The notes under the pieces are model-generated. The model did no database searches. It saw only the letters and a list, made by a program, of their open reading frames with translations, and was not told the origin of the DNA. Position numbers and translations under genes: made by a program. From NCBI GenBank assembly GCA_023412475.1, contig JAEYNR010000057.1, forward strand, positions 1-64,000: a stretch of 64,000 bases of DNA. The letters run 5' to 3'. This document shows, piece by piece, positions 44,104 through 53,553 of this stretch (positions are counted from its first letter, which is position 1; each line of letters begins with the position of its first letter). This stretch comes from Fibrobacterota bacterium (GTDB lineage Bacteria > Fibrobacterota > Chitinivibrionia > Chitinivibrionales > Chitinispirillaceae).

Positions 44104-44964
44104 TTAATCAGACTCTTCACTCACTATATCCATAAATGATTCAATTGATTTCTGATCTTCAATTACTGACTGAGCTATAACCTTTAGTCTTTCCAGAGGA
44201 AGTCCAATAAGGCCTAAGACACCCTCTTGAACCAGTGGTGTAAACTCTTCAGGGAAAATCTTAAACCCCAGAACATGAGCCATTATATCTGCAACATGTA
44301 TGATGGATGTCCGCAGAGCCAGTTTTTTATCAGAGAGCGGCTCGTGATGCAACTGGATACATCGCTTCAGATCATTAGGAAAACCCCAGTGCTCAGCGTA
44401 ATAAGCACCTAAAAAGGTGTGTGCAACTTCCCCTTCTTCGATCTTGAAAAATGGCACTTCGCTCTGAATACTCTGCGTATAAATCTGTACAAAGCTCTCA
44501 GGCTCCATAGTCGTAGCTATCAGTTTACCAATGTCATGAAGAATAGCTGCTGAAAAGAGTTCATTTTCATCAATTGCACAATCGTATCTGCGCAAAGACT
44601 TAGCTATAGCCTCAGCTACCAAAGCTGTACATACGGAATGACGCCAATAGGAGATTACAGGGAAATCGCCGCAGGTGTTTTTTTTAACTGAACTTAAGAT
44701 TGAAACCAGGATCAGTGAATGAATCCTTCTGTTTCCCAGCAATGTCACTGCGTTATGCATTGAAGACACAGTGTGAGGAAGACCGATATAGGCAGAATTA
44801 GCCAAACGCAGGACTTTTCCTGTAATCGCCGGATCTAGCTGCAAAACCCTGGTGATATCCAGAGCTGATGATTTTGAATCCTCAACAACCGCAAAAATCC
44901 GCCTGAGAACTGCAGTCAGAGAGGGTAATGCAGACACAGCTCTGGAAAAAGCCTTCTGCTCCAC
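44104..44964 (-). CDS. HDOD-domain protein
   Basis: A 286-residue HDOD protein: SALPSLTAVLRRIFAVVEDS, LDPAITGKVLRLANSAYIGL, AVTLLGNRRIHSLILVS and AAILHDIGKLIATTME with a retained HD pair, and QLHHEPLSDKKL. GTG 44964 has an upstream AAAGGG. It follows another HDOD gene by 18 bases on the same strand. Both appear to be signalling proteins of the type that couple to motility or stress regulators; effectors are not visible. Confidence 0.88.
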   Translation of the reverse strand: MEQKAFSRAVSALPSLTAVLRRIFAVVEDSKSSALDITRVLQLDPAITGKVLRLANSAYIGLPHTVSSMHNAVTLLGNRRIHSLILVSILSSVKKNTCGDFPVISYWRHSVCTALVAEAIAKSLRRYDCAIDENELFSAAILHDIGKLIATTMEPESFVQIYTQSIQSEVPFFKIEEGEVAHTFLGAYYAEHWGFPNDLKRCIQLHHEPLSDKKLALRTSIIHVADIMAHVLGFKIFPEEFTPLVQEGVLGLIGLPLERLKVIAQSVIEDQKSIESFMDIVSEESD

Positions 44965-44982
44965 TTTTCCAAACCCTTTGGG

Positions 44983-45870
44983 TTAATTGATTATGGTAAA
45001 AAACTCGATTGATTTCTCCGCATTTTCAGCAAGAGATTCGCTTATTTTCTTATAGTCACCATCCTGTATTTGCAAAACAGTTCTGGCTTTTAACCACTCA
45101 TCGTTATAACGTTCATCTTCCCATTGCCCACACCCTAACCGATGAGCCATAACATCTGCCAGATGAACCGTAGTTACCAGTTCACTGAGCTTGTCGGCAT
45201 CCTGAGGCTTATGATGATATACCAGTGAGTACTCAAGATCCAGAGGCAAAGCCCACTTATCGGCTATTATTCTTCCGATTTCGGCATGATCTATGCCAAG
45301 AATCAATTTTTCTGCTTCCAGCAGTGGTATTTTGTTTGTTGCAGCATACTGGCAAGCTTCCTGGTATCCCTCATTAACATACTCACTAAAAATCAGCTTC
45401 CCAATGTCATGAAGGATTCCAGCACAGAAAGCACTTTCAGGATCCATCATTCGAATGTTCATAAAATGGCGTACAATAGTTTTTGCAGCAATAGCACAGG
45501 TGATGGAATGTTTCCAGAAACGGTCCTTATCGATAACAGTAGAGCGCACAGAAGAGAACATTTTTATCACTGAAGCACTCAAGGCCAGCGACCTGATAGT
45601 GTTAAAGCCCAGAATCACCACGGCACTGGCAACCGATGAGATACTTCGGGGTATACCATAAAAAGCACTATTAGCAAGGCGGATCATTTTGCTGGTGAGA
45701 GCCGGGTCTCGCTCTATAAGCTTAGCTGCATCGTCTGCAGATGAATCTGGTGAGTTTACCACCTTAATTAATCGGGAGACAATAGCCGGCAGAGATGGCA
45801 GATTATCGATATTTTCTATCACCTGATTATATCGTTCCCTGCTGACTGTGGATGCTTTTTTAGAAATCAT
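44983..45870 (-). CDS. HDOD-domain protein
   Basis: A 295-residue HDOD protein: NLPSLPAIVSRLIKVVNSPD, RDPALTSKMIRLANSAFYGI, VILGFNTIRSLALSASVIK, AGILHDIGKLIFSEYVNEG and VYHHKPQDADKL. ATG 45870 is used, as GGGAG lies nine bases upstream and the start overlaps the mtaB stop codon (TAATG), a translational coupling; an in-frame TTG at 45885 is less likely. It is a paralogue of the HDOD gene after it and of the one at 27452. The link to mtaB is probably only transcriptional. Confidence 0.88.
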   Translation of the reverse strand: MISKKASTVSRERYNQVIENIDNLPSLPAIVSRLIKVVNSPDSSADDAAKLIERDPALTSKMIRLANSAFYGIPRSISSVASAVVILGFNTIRSLALSASVIKMFSSVRSTVIDKDRFWKHSITCAIAAKTIVRHFMNIRMMDPESAFCAGILHDIGKLIFSEYVNEGYQEACQYAATNKIPLLEAEKLILGIDHAEIGRIIADKWALPLDLEYSLVYHHKPQDADKLSELVTTVHLADVMAHRLGCGQWEDERYNDEWLKARTVLQIQDGDYKKISESLAENAEKSIEFFTIIN

Positions 45871-47183
45871 TAAGTCTTCTCCCAAACAGGTTGAGCCAAA
45901 TGAAAACGCCCGTTAACAGTTTCATCTACTTTTACATCCAGCCAGGAATTACAGTCTCTTCTAAGCCCTGGAATCTCCACATGTATGTAATTAGAAGTAA
46001 GTCCCCGGACCGGACTCTCTGATTCTACAATAATTTTCTTGGAAACAGTACGGTTTTTATTGATAAAATCATCTCTGCTCAGGTTTATCAGCTTCCGAAG
46101 ATCATTGCTGCGGTTACTTTTGACGGTGTCTGAAATCTTTCCTGTTAAAGAGATCGCAGAAGTGCCCGGACGGGCAGAAAAACGAAAAATATGAGCATAG
46201 GAAAAGCCAACCATTGAAACTCGCTCCATAGTCAATTCGAAATCTCTGCTTGTTTCTCCTGGGAAACCCACTATAAAATCGGCTCCCAGCCCTGCTGAAG
46301 GAAATGATCTTCGAAAAGCAGAAAGCCTGCTTACCAACTTATCCACATCGCTGTAAGGACGTTCCATAGCCCTGAGGACCTTCTCTGAGAAAGATTGGAC
46401 ACTTATGTGCAGATGATCACAAATCTTTTTATTGCTCCCAACAAGCTGCAAAATCTCATCAGAAAGATCCCTTGGATCAAGCGAACTCAATCTCACCCTG
46501 AAATCTCCATCAATTGAAATAATCTCCCTAAGAAGCTCTAGTAAAGATTCGTTCTGCTCTTTTGCAAACTGTCCGATATGAGTTCCGGTTAATACAATTT
46601 CCTTGAATCCCGCCTCCACAGCAGAACCGAACGCAGAAAGCACATGGGCGAACTCTGCGCAACGAGATGGGCCGCGAACCGATGGTACAATACAATAGCT
46701 GCAGCGGTAATTACAGCCCTCCTGAATCTTTAAAGGAAACCTGGTTCGGAAACCTGCCTGATCTTTGGCAGAAGGTATTAAAGAAGTCTTGATAGAGAGT
46801 TGAGCAATCTCATGGGAGAAGGAGTGTTGGAAGATTCCACCACCTTTCTCAAGTATAGAAAGGATCTGGTCTTTTTCAGTGTTTCCTACCACCCAGAAGA
46901 CAGAGTCCAGGTCTTTGAGCTCTGAGGGTTTTTGCTGTGCAAGGCAACCGGTAAGAAGAATTTTCGCTGAAGGATTTTGGTCCGAAATAGCCTTGATCAG
47001 TCTTTTTGTCTTTGATTCGGTAGATGCAGTAACAGTGCAGGTGTTAATAATAATGATCTGAGCTTCCTGCAGATCATCAACAATTCTATAACCTTGCAGC
47101 AGAAGTGTGAACCGCAAGGAGTTCATCTCCTCCTGATTGGTTCTGCATCCAAAAGATTTGAGAGCGACTTTTCTGGAGAGCAT
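45870..47183 (-). CDS. mtaB: tRNA t6A37 methylthiotransferase MtaB
   Basis: A 437-residue radical SAM methylthiotransferase converting t6A37 to ms2t6A37. The N-terminal cluster is shown by KSFGCRTNQEEMNSLRF, NTCTVTASTESKTKRLIK and LLTGCLAQQKP. The radical SAM cluster is GCNYRCSYCIVPSVRG. LTGTHIGQFAKEQ, LRLSSLDP-type RVRLSSLDPRDLSDEIL and GADFIVGFPGETSRDFE follow, and a TRAM-like end. No ribosome binding site is clear. It acts on the product of TsaD, encoded 3 kb away. The stop overlaps the following HDOD gene by one base. Confidence 0.94.
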   Translation of the reverse strand: MLSRKVALKSFGCRTNQEEMNSLRFTLLLQGYRIVDDLQEAQIIIINTCTVTASTESKTKRLIKAISDQNPSAKILLTGCLAQQKPSELKDLDSVFWVVGNTEKDQILSILEKGGGIFQHSFSHEIAQLSIKTSLIPSAKDQAGFRTRFPLKIQEGCNYRCSYCIVPSVRGPSRCAEFAHVLSAFGSAVEAGFKEIVLTGTHIGQFAKEQNESLLELLREIISIDGDFRVRLSSLDPRDLSDEILQLVGSNKKICDHLHISVQSFSEKVLRAMERPYSDVDKLVSRLSAFRRSFPSAGLGADFIVGFPGETSRDFELTMERVSMVGFSYAHIFRFSARPGTSAISLTGKISDTVKSNRSNDLRKLINLSRDDFINKNRTVSKKIIVESESPVRGLTSNYIHVEIPGLRRDCNSWLDVKVDETVNGRFHLAQPVWEKT

Positions 47184-47363
47184 AACAGTATTTCACACCA
47201 GTTCCATTACCCATGGTTCCAATGTCTCTTTCTGGGTTTTGAAAATAGGATTTGTTGCATTGATATAATGGCTTGTGAGATGACCTTTGATAAAATCCAT
47301 TGCTTCACAAATGTGCAAAGAACCGTTTTTTTAAAAAGAGTGTTCATATTGATTACCGCACAT

Positions 47364-49196
47364 CTAACGTAAGAATCTTCTGGACAGCTCATCTATCGAG
47401 ATCCTGACAACAGTCGGTCTGCCATGAGGACAGATATATGGATTTTTAGCAGAAAAAAGGCTATTTAACAGCGCATTCATCTCTTCCTGTGATAATTTCT
47501 GTCCTGCTTTTATGGCTGCGCCACAGGCAAATGCGGCAGCGAATCGTTTTTCCGGTTGAGAGAATGAATCCGGATTCTTTCCATCCATTAGATATTTCAC
47601 GATATCTCTAATAGTTTCTTCAACACTTCCGTTTTTCAAAAATGCCGGAATAGCAGAGATTGAGAGCGCACGGGCTCCGAAATCGCCTATCTCAAAACCA
47701 AAGGCGCTAAAGTAGCTTTGTCCGGATTGAATAATCATTCGTTCGGTTGTGGATAACTCCATCACTACCGGAAAGAGTAGTTGCTGGGATGTAGATCGTC
47801 CCCTAACAATATCTTCCAGAGCCTGCTCGTAGAGCACCCGCTCATGGGCAGCATGCTGGTCAATCAGAAGAATTCCATTTTTTATAGGCGCAAGAATGAA
47901 CATATTATGAACCTGATAACAGGAGATCAGATCCCACTGCACATCTTTGGTTAATTGTATGCTATTACTTTCTTTGGTCTGCTCATACTCGTTTTCTGCT
48001 TGTTTTAGCCCACCGGGAAAAGAGAGTACAGTTTGCTGGTCTGGACTATAGGGAAAAGAAATAGACGGCTGATTTTGAGGAGGCTCATGTTTTTCTCTGA
48101 CTGAAAAAGGGGAATAACCGGCAGAGGTAAGGTTTTGATTTTTCGGGACAGTATCAGTTTTCTGATCAACCGAAGCTAAAACTGTCTGCGACTTATTCAG
48201 ATTCAGAGCTATTCCTTGTTTCACTGCGGAGTATACCAGTCCGAAAAGTTCCCTCTCGTTGTCGAATTTCACCTGTTGTTTTGTAGGGTGAACATTAACA
48301 TCGATTCTGCAGGGATCTACATTGAGGAAACAAAAAAAAGAGGGGCGTATTCCAGCACCTATAAATTGAGAAAAGGCTTCTTTTATTGCAAATGTAACAG
48401 AGTCGTTGTCGATTCGCCTCAAATTTACATACAAGCTTTGGAACCTGGGACGTTCATTGGTTCTTTGAGGGGTAGAAACGTAGATCTGTGCTTCCATATC
48501 GGGTTTAACCGCATTGCAACAGATAAGATTTTTGGCAAATTCCGCCCCTGCAATTTCAGCTATTCTTTCAGATGGATTGTCACAGAATGGGGTGTCCAGA
48601 ACTTTTTTGCCATCGATGGACAGAGTAAAATGGATTGTTGGGAAAGGGAGCACGATCTGCTCCATGACTTTTACGATTGCCAACTGTTCGCCTCTACGGC
48701 TTTTCATGAATTTTTTTCGTGCTGGCACATTAAAGAACAGGTCTTTAATGGAGATGGTGGTTCCTCGCGCATGGGACCGTGGTTGTACTTGGGAGATCTC
48801 TCCGCCATTACAATTCAGCTCATATCCCAGTCCTGAATCATTGATACTGCTACAGACACTCATGCGGCTGACAGCCCCGACACTTGCCAGAGCCTCTCCT
48901 CTAAAACCCATGGAAGCTATAGTAAAAATATCGTCTATATGTTTGATTTTACTGGTGGCATGAGGCAGGATACATCTTTGCAGGTCTGAAGGGTTCATAC
49001 CGCAACCGTTGTCCTTCACTTTTATCAGAGAGAAGCCAGCATCTTCAATAAAGACATCTATTCTGGTGGCATCTGCGTCGATACTGTTTTCGACCAGTTC
49101 CTTGAGAACAGAAGCAGGGCGTTCGACTACCTCCCCAGCAGCGATTTTTTCCACAACAGATGGTGGAAGTACTTCGATTGTATTTTTATATTGCAT
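47364..49196 (-). CDS. mutL: DNA mismatch repair protein MutL
   Basis: A 610-residue protein coordinating mismatch repair. The N-terminal GHKL ATPase has VVEKIAAGEVVERPASVLKE, LVENSIDADATRIDV and DNGCGMNPSDL, then FRGEALASVGAV, and ATTIS-like RGTTISIKDLFFNVPARKKF. The C-terminal domain carries DQHAAHERVLYE, the metal-binding endonuclease motif, and CPHGRP near the end, so it has a nicking activity of the type found in bacteria that lack Dam/MutH. ATG 49196 fits the family start; a longer frame to 49268 runs into the tRNA gene and is not homologous. It sits directly downstream of tRNA-Leu. Confidence 0.95.
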   Translation of the reverse strand: MQYKNTIEVLPPSVVEKIAAGEVVERPASVLKELVENSIDADATRIDVFIEDAGFSLIKVKDNGCGMNPSDLQRCILPHATSKIKHIDDIFTIASMGFRGEALASVGAVSRMSVCSSINDSGLGYELNCNGGEISQVQPRSHARGTTISIKDLFFNVPARKKFMKSRRGEQLAIVKVMEQIVLPFPTIHFTLSIDGKKVLDTPFCDNPSERIAEIAGAEFAKNLICCNAVKPDMEAQIYVSTPQRTNERPRFQSLYVNLRRIDNDSVTFAIKEAFSQFIGAGIRPSFFCFLNVDPCRIDVNVHPTKQQVKFDNERELFGLVYSAVKQGIALNLNKSQTVLASVDQKTDTVPKNQNLTSAGYSPFSVREKHEPPQNQPSISFPYSPDQQTVLSFPGGLKQAENEYEQTKESNSIQLTKDVQWDLISCYQVHNMFILAPIKNGILLIDQHAAHERVLYEQALEDIVRGRSTSQQLLFPVVMELSTTERMIIQSGQSYFSAFGFEIGDFGARALSISAIPAFLKNGSVEETIRDIVKYLMDGKNPDSFSQPEKRFAAAFACGAAIKAGQKLSQEEMNALLNSLFSAKNPYICPHGRPTVVRISIDELSRRFLR

Positions 49197-49223
49197 GGCA
49201 CTTAGAGGTCGAAAAAAGAAGAG

Positions 49224-49311
49224 TGGTGCGGAAGGGGGGACTCGAACCCCCACAGGCGTTACACCCACTAGAACCTGAATCTAGCGCGTCTACCAGTTCC
49301 ACCACTTCCGC
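49224..49311 (-). tRNA. tRNA-Leu (anticodon CAG)
   Basis: Read on the minus strand, an acceptor stem GCGGAAG pairs with CTTCCGC, followed by A and an encoded CCA. The anticodon arm is CTAGA-TTCAGGT-TCTAG, with anticodon CAG in the loop. A long variable arm (GTGGGTGTAACGCCTG region) is present, the sign of a class II leucine tRNA. The T arm GGGGGTTCGAGTCCCCC is perfect. Total length with CCA is 88. Confidence 0.95.
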
Positions 49312-49401
49312 CAAGAGTGAATGGCAAATGTTGAAAATAGTATTTTGCATTCTCCCGGGAAAGTGGAAAAACATATTCTTTAAACCTTTCCTTAAAAGCC
49401 A

Positions 49402-50301
49402 TTATTTAGGATAGGCCTTCTGTTCATGTTGAACAATTTCTTTGAATACGCTGCTGTAATTATAGACAAATTCCTCGAATGAAGTTGGTTTTCGGTTACA
49501 GAGCAACTCGACAGTAGAAGTCACCATTTCATTTTTTCCCTCCCGCTGCATCGAATAGAGCTCAAGCATTCCTTTTGCCATCCAGGCCGGTATTCCCAGA
49601 CTTTCCATTATGTGATAGGCAGTTTCTTCATTAATGGGAATATATCCGATATGGCTTCCTACTTCGGAAGTGATTATGTGAGTAACATCATCTGCGGTCA
49701 AAGCTTGTGGGCCGGTAAGCTCATAGAAAGCGCCATAATGGTGTTTTCCTGCAATTATCAGCTCTGCTGCGACTGCGGCCACATCGCTTACGTCTATATA
49801 GCTAACCTGGGCATGATTAAGGGGCAGGTAAATAAAGCCGCCTGAGGGCTGAGCGTAACGCAGAAAATTCTGCATATAGATATTGGATCTTATTATGGTA
49901 TAGGCTACTCCACAGTTTTCCAGATATTTTTCTATTCTGCGGTGCCACCGCGAGAACTGGGTTCCTGGTTCCTGCTCAGCTCCAAGAATGGAGAGATCGA
50001 CTATATGTTCGACACCAAAAAGAAGTGCCCGGTCGATCATCCTTTTAGCGTACTCCACCTGCTCACGGGCAAAGGGAGTGACCAGAAACAGAGTGCTGAT
50101 TCCCTGGAAAGCTCTGTCAATGGTGGAAAAATCACCGAATTCCAATCGTATCTGTTCTGAGGAATAGGTTTTAAGCTGAGAGGTGATCGCACCGCTATGA
50201 AAAGCCGCTCTCACCTCTTTTTTGTTACGTCTATAAAGCTCTTTAACCAGAGCACTTCCTACCAATCCGGTAGCACCGGTTACTAAGATTTTCTCTACCA
50301 T
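49402..50301 (-). CDS. NmrA-like NAD(P)-binding protein
   Basis: A 299-residue atypical short-chain dehydrogenase. KILVTGATGLVGSALVKEL is the nucleotide-binding loop; FQGISTLFLVTPFAREQVEY, HIVDLSILGAEQEPGT and YTIIRSNIYMQNFL are features of NmrA/HSCARG-like and related quinone oxidoreductase proteins. The canonical YxxxK active site is absent, as in that group. GGGGGAG precedes the ATG closely. The next gene upstream is a related copy (about 100 bases away), so this is a duplicated pair. A redox-sensing or quinone reductase role is possible. Confidence 0.85.
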   Translation of the reverse strand: MVEKILVTGATGLVGSALVKELYRRNKKEVRAAFHSGAITSQLKTYSSEQIRLEFGDFSTIDRAFQGISTLFLVTPFAREQVEYAKRMIDRALLFGVEHIVDLSILGAEQEPGTQFSRWHRRIEKYLENCGVAYTIIRSNIYMQNFLRYAQPSGGFIYLPLNHAQVSYIDVSDVAAVAAELIIAGKHHYGAFYELTGPQALTADDVTHIITSEVGSHIGYIPINEETAYHIMESLGIPAWMAKGMLELYSMQREGKNEMVTSTVELLCNRKPTSFEEFVYNYSSVFKEIVQHEQKAYPK

Positions 50302-50402
50302 GACTCCCCCCCTGATAAAAGAATTTTCCCTCTTGAAAGAATACGCCTCAAAAGGGGGGCATATTTGAAAAAGAGGGTGAAGACTTTTCTATAAAACAGG
50401 GC

Positions 50403-51287
50403 TCAGGACTGATGCGCAACGATAGAACGAACTGTCTGAGCGTAATCTCTGGCAAAATCAACAAATGAAACCGGCTCGATTTTAGCGATCTGTTCGATAG
50501 CAAAGTTGACAGTGGCACCAGCGCCTGTGAAAAGATATTGCATATAATCCAAAAGATATCCTATACGCCAATCAGCAATCTTTCCCTTCAGAGCACTAAT
50601 AGCATTTTCCTTTGAGCTTTCCGCATACCCTATGCGCAATCCGCTAACCCGGGAGAGAATATCTGCAACCTGGTACATGGAATAGGTCTGAGAGCCGGTG
50701 AGGTTGTAGATTTTGTTTACATGGTTAGCGCCGGGCACAAAAAGGTCGGCAGCCACCGCCGCTACATCCCTGGCATCCACAAAGCTTACCCTGCCACCAG
50801 ATGCAGGCAGATAGATAATTGCAGAATCGGGTTGCAGGTATTGAAAAAGGTGTTGCATAAGACAGTTTGAACGCAGGATTGTATAGGGAATGGAAGATTT
50901 TCTTATCTGAGACTCTGCTTGATTAAACCACTGAGCCAGTTCTGGAGCTTTGGGGTCATCGCTTCCGGTGACAGAGAGAAAGCCGACATGCTTGAGCGAA
51001 TCGGTGGAGGAGGCAGCGGCCAGAAAATTTTCTACAAAAGATGAAAGATGCTGCAATGCGGGCAGAATAAGAAAAAGATAGGTGATTCCCTGCAAAGCAG
51101 AACTTATAGAATTTTTGTCCTCGAAACTAAAAGTGACAGTCTCGATTCCTGGATAATCAAAAAGAGAGTTGAGTTTAAGAGGGTCGTGAACTGCGGCACG
51201 AACCTGGTTGCCGGTATGAGCAAGCCGGTTTACCAGCTCTTTTCCGACATACCCTGAAGCACCCATGACCAAAATATTAGGGGTCAT
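50403..51287 (-). CDS. NmrA-like NAD(P)-binding protein (paralogue)
   Basis: A 294-residue relative of the downstream neighbour: ILVMGASGYVGKELVNRL, LQGITYLFLILPALQHLSSF, HVGFLSVTGSDDPKAP and YTILRSNCLMQHLF. The two proteins share the same layout and the same RSN block, so they are likely tandem duplicates. It lies 13 bases after the nuclease-like gene on the same strand, so these three genes may form one transcript. Substrate is unknown. Confidence 0.85.
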   Translation of the reverse strand: MTPNILVMGASGYVGKELVNRLAHTGNQVRAAVHDPLKLNSLFDYPGIETVTFSFEDKNSISSALQGITYLFLILPALQHLSSFVENFLAAASSTDSLKHVGFLSVTGSDDPKAPELAQWFNQAESQIRKSSIPYTILRSNCLMQHLFQYLQPDSAIIYLPASGGRVSFVDARDVAAVAADLFVPGANHVNKIYNLTGSQTYSMYQVADILSRVSGLRIGYAESSKENAISALKGKIADWRIGYLLDYMQYLFTGAGATVNFAIEQIAKIEPVSFVDFARDYAQTVRSIVAHQS

Positions 51288-51300
51288 AATCTATCTCTTT

Positions 51301-52116
51301 CTACAAAATCTGTACTGAAGACGTATCGGAGGGTTGCAGATCGGCTATCTGCGGAATATCCTTCAAGCGGATACTCAAATCGTACTCCTTGAGAAAGACC
51401 TCTTCCTGGTCGGCCAGAGAATAGCGCACGTTTTCGGGAATAGTGGAGCCGACCAGATAAGAGCGTAACAGTTTTCCGAAGGCCAGATGTCGTCTGACCC
51501 ATGCTCTGTGTTTGAGAAGCTGTCCGCTGCTGGCATCGGCTATCCCATCGGCCATTACCTCAATTATAACATAAGTACCGTTTCGATCGACACAGAGAAG
51601 ATCGATGGGTCCAAAATCGGTAGGATACTCCACACCGTCATTGCCAAAGACATCCACATAAAGCTCCAGGCCATCTTCTATAAGTTCCAGATTTTTAGCC
51701 AGGTAGCTGCGAAGGTGCTTCGCTTCGATACAGCCGTTGCCTACGGTCAGTTGTTCTCTGCAAAGTTCATCGCGTTCTTTTACTTCTCTTACTGCAAGTA
51801 CGCCCTTTTCATCCTGAGCGATCTCCCAGATTCCATGAATCCGGGGGTCGTACATTTCCGCCTTACCACTGGCGGGACGATAAAGCAGATCGTAGATGTC
51901 GTTGCAGCGTCGCGGACGGTTGTTTTCTTTGTAATGAACTCTAGACTCATGATTAACTGTGCATATAATAATGGTGTTCTGTATGGTGTTGATATTTACT
52001 CCTGGATAATGCTCCTGGATCCAGTCTCTGATGGCGATATTGGTTGATTTGTTTCCGTGAACCTCCACCGCCTCCTTAACCATCTGCCAAACAAATGGTT
52101 TTGGTTGAGATTCCAT
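51301..52116 (-). CDS. NucS/PD-(D/E)XK nuclease-like protein with altered active site
   Basis: A 271-residue protein from ATG 52116 (GGAGGGGG five bases upstream). Residues 8-75 look like a winged-helix or similar DNA-binding module, with HGIWEI at about 94-99, as in domains attached to restriction-type enzymes. Residues about 165-240 resemble the NucS/DUF91 nuclease: GPIDLLCVDRNGTYVIIEVM then SGQLLKHRAWVRRHLA. The catalytic Asp (D172) and Glu (E186) are there, but the Lys of the E-x-K motif is Met188. A related Lys elsewhere could substitute; otherwise it is a DNA-binding protein without nuclease activity. It heads a cluster with two NmrA-like genes. Confidence 0.65.
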   Translation of the reverse strand: MESQPKPFVWQMVKEAVEVHGNKSTNIAIRDWIQEHYPGVNINTIQNTIIICTVNHESRVHYKENNRPRRCNDIYDLLYRPASGKAEMYDPRIHGIWEIAQDEKGVLAVREVKERDELCREQLTVGNGCIEAKHLRSYLAKNLELIEDGLELYVDVFGNDGVEYPTDFGPIDLLCVDRNGTYVIIEVMADGIADASSGQLLKHRAWVRRHLAFGKLLRSYLVGSTIPENVRYSLADQEEVFLKEYDLSIRLKDIPQIADLQPSDTSSVQIL

Positions 52117-52283
52117 TATTACCCCCTCCACACACTCCTGTTCTGAAAAAAAGCCTCAACTGTTTCTCTACCTTTAGAGTATCAGAAGCAAAAAAAAGGC
52201 CACCACTTTGTCCTAATAGTGCCTTTCTAGTGGCAATGTTATTGCTCTTTAATAGATTTGAAAAAAGAAAGGGTAAAAAACTT

Positions 52284-52871
52284 ATGTCTGTGCCCGAACA
52301 AGAAGACATCACAGTGCAGACCTCTGTCCTTATAAACGATTCCAGCGAAAATCTTTATGGTATCTGGAGAGATATACGCAACTTTACCGCTATCTTCGAT
52401 TTTGCTGAAACGGTAATAAAAATTGATCACAACCGTTTTCGCTGCACCATCCTGATCAAAGATCAAAATGAAAGAATCTCCTGGGATCTGGAGGTCACCG
52501 AAGAGAATCCTTCAAATTACTTTTCATGGCACTCTGCTCATTCTACCGATCTTCTCCACCAGGGCAGAGCCAGATTTATCCCACATCAAAATTTTAAAAC
52601 CGAAATCCAAGTCACCCTGCGATTCTTCTTTCCCCCACTACATGACAGTAAAGCCTACATGATGGGTCCCGAGTTTAAAGCCACCATCGAAAACAACCTT
52701 CGAAGATTCAAACAGGCCTGGGAGGCAAAAGAGTTTATTCTACATAAAGAGAACCTTGATGAGCTTCCCGATGGCCTAGGCAAAGCATCACCCAGAAGAA
52801 GAATCTTCGCACCGGAGAAGAAAAAGGGGGACAACCAGAAAAACCAACCCCCTGCCCCCTTCTTCCCTTAA
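52284..52871 (+). CDS. SRPBCC/START-like (polyketide cyclase-type) protein
   Basis: A 195-residue protein with a START/SRPBCC ligand-binding fold: VQTSVLINDSSENLYGIWRD at the start, HNRFRCTILIKDQNERISWDLE for the beta-sheet (split here as HNRFRCTILIKDQN and ERISWDLE), and GPEFKATIENNLRRFKQAWE as the final helix. Residues after about 170 are basic and low in complexity. ATG 52284 is used; a weak AAGGG lies 11 bases upstream. No ligand can be named. It ends four bases into the lipocalin gene on the other strand. Confidence 0.8.
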   Translation: MSVPEQEDITVQTSVLINDSSENLYGIWRDIRNFTAIFDFAETVIKIDHNRFRCTILIKDQNERISWDLEVTEENPSNYFSWHSAHSTDLLHQGRARFIPHQNFKTEIQVTLRFFFPPLHDSKAYMMGPEFKATIENNLRRFKQAWEAKEFILHKENLDELPDGLGKASPRRRIFAPEKKKGDNQKNQPPAPFFP

Positions 52872-53419
52872 CCTTTTACATAGGCACTGTTTGAAGTCTG
52901 CGAAACCATCTCCAGCTTGGCCACCTCAAAGCCCTTATCTCTGGCCGAATTCATCATCTTTTTATAATCATCCTGATTCATCACCGGCGACTTTGAAAAT
53001 ATCCACAGATTCTTTCCCTTATCAGAGGTGACAAGCGCATAATTGTAGTTCTTATGATCAATATCGATTATCTGGAAATCAACCGAAAAGAGGAAATTTT
53101 TCAGCTTCAAATCACCGGTATTGTTTTTATCCGGTATCTCCACCATCCCCCTCATGGTACTTCGCCTCCCTCCCCGCGATCCCTTATAACCATTGGAGAT
53201 AAGCATATACTTATCCTTTCCCACCTTCCTGAGAGTAGTGGTAACCTCTACCATCCCTTTCTCATGCTTGTTTGGCATGCGTGCAATCTCATACCAGGTA
53301 CCAGTGTATCGTTCCAAATCGATATTCTTTACGGTTTCGATCTTCGATGGCCTTGCCGGCAGAATTGAAACTGTAAAAAATACCAAAAGAACCGACACTA
53401 TCAGATGCGATTTTCGCAT
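52868..53419 (-). CDS. blc: Lipocalin, Blc type, exported
   Basis: A 183-residue lipocalin with a signal peptide (SHLIVSVLLVFFTVSILPA). The motif YTGTWYEIARMPNKHEKGM at about 38-56 is the GxW signature. The second conserved block is NYNYALVTSDKGKNLWIFSK, and the third is DDYKKMMNSARDKGFEVAKL. Blc is an outer membrane lipocalin binding fatty acids and lysophospholipids. No lipobox Cys is visible in this protein, so it is probably a soluble periplasmic or secreted form. The gene converges on the SRPBCC gene. Confidence 0.88.
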   Translation of the reverse strand: MRKSHLIVSVLLVFFTVSILPARPSKIETVKNIDLERYTGTWYEIARMPNKHEKGMVEVTTTLRKVGKDKYMLISNGYKGSRGGRRSTMRGMVEIPDKNNTGDLKLKNFLFSVDFQIIDIDHKNYNYALVTSDKGKNLWIFSKSPVMNQDDYKKMMNSARDKGFEVAKLEMVSQTSNSAYVKG

Positions 53420-53553
53420 AATAAGCCCTCCACATTTCCATATGTAATTAGAGTGTGCAATTGATGAAAACAGATTATTAAAAACCGAATACGAAACAAA
53501 GGAGGGAAAATTTTGCCCCCAGAAAAAAACATAAAAACGCTAAGATGCCATAT

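Noticed and set aside
48216..48836. A 206-codon plus-strand frame opposite mutL
   Set aside because: Lies wholly within mutL in antisense; the mutL reading has all family motifs.
49197..49268. A longer N terminus for MutL
   Set aside because: The extra codons overlap the tRNA-Leu gene and are not part of the family; the protein starts at QYKNTIEVLPP after ATG 49196.
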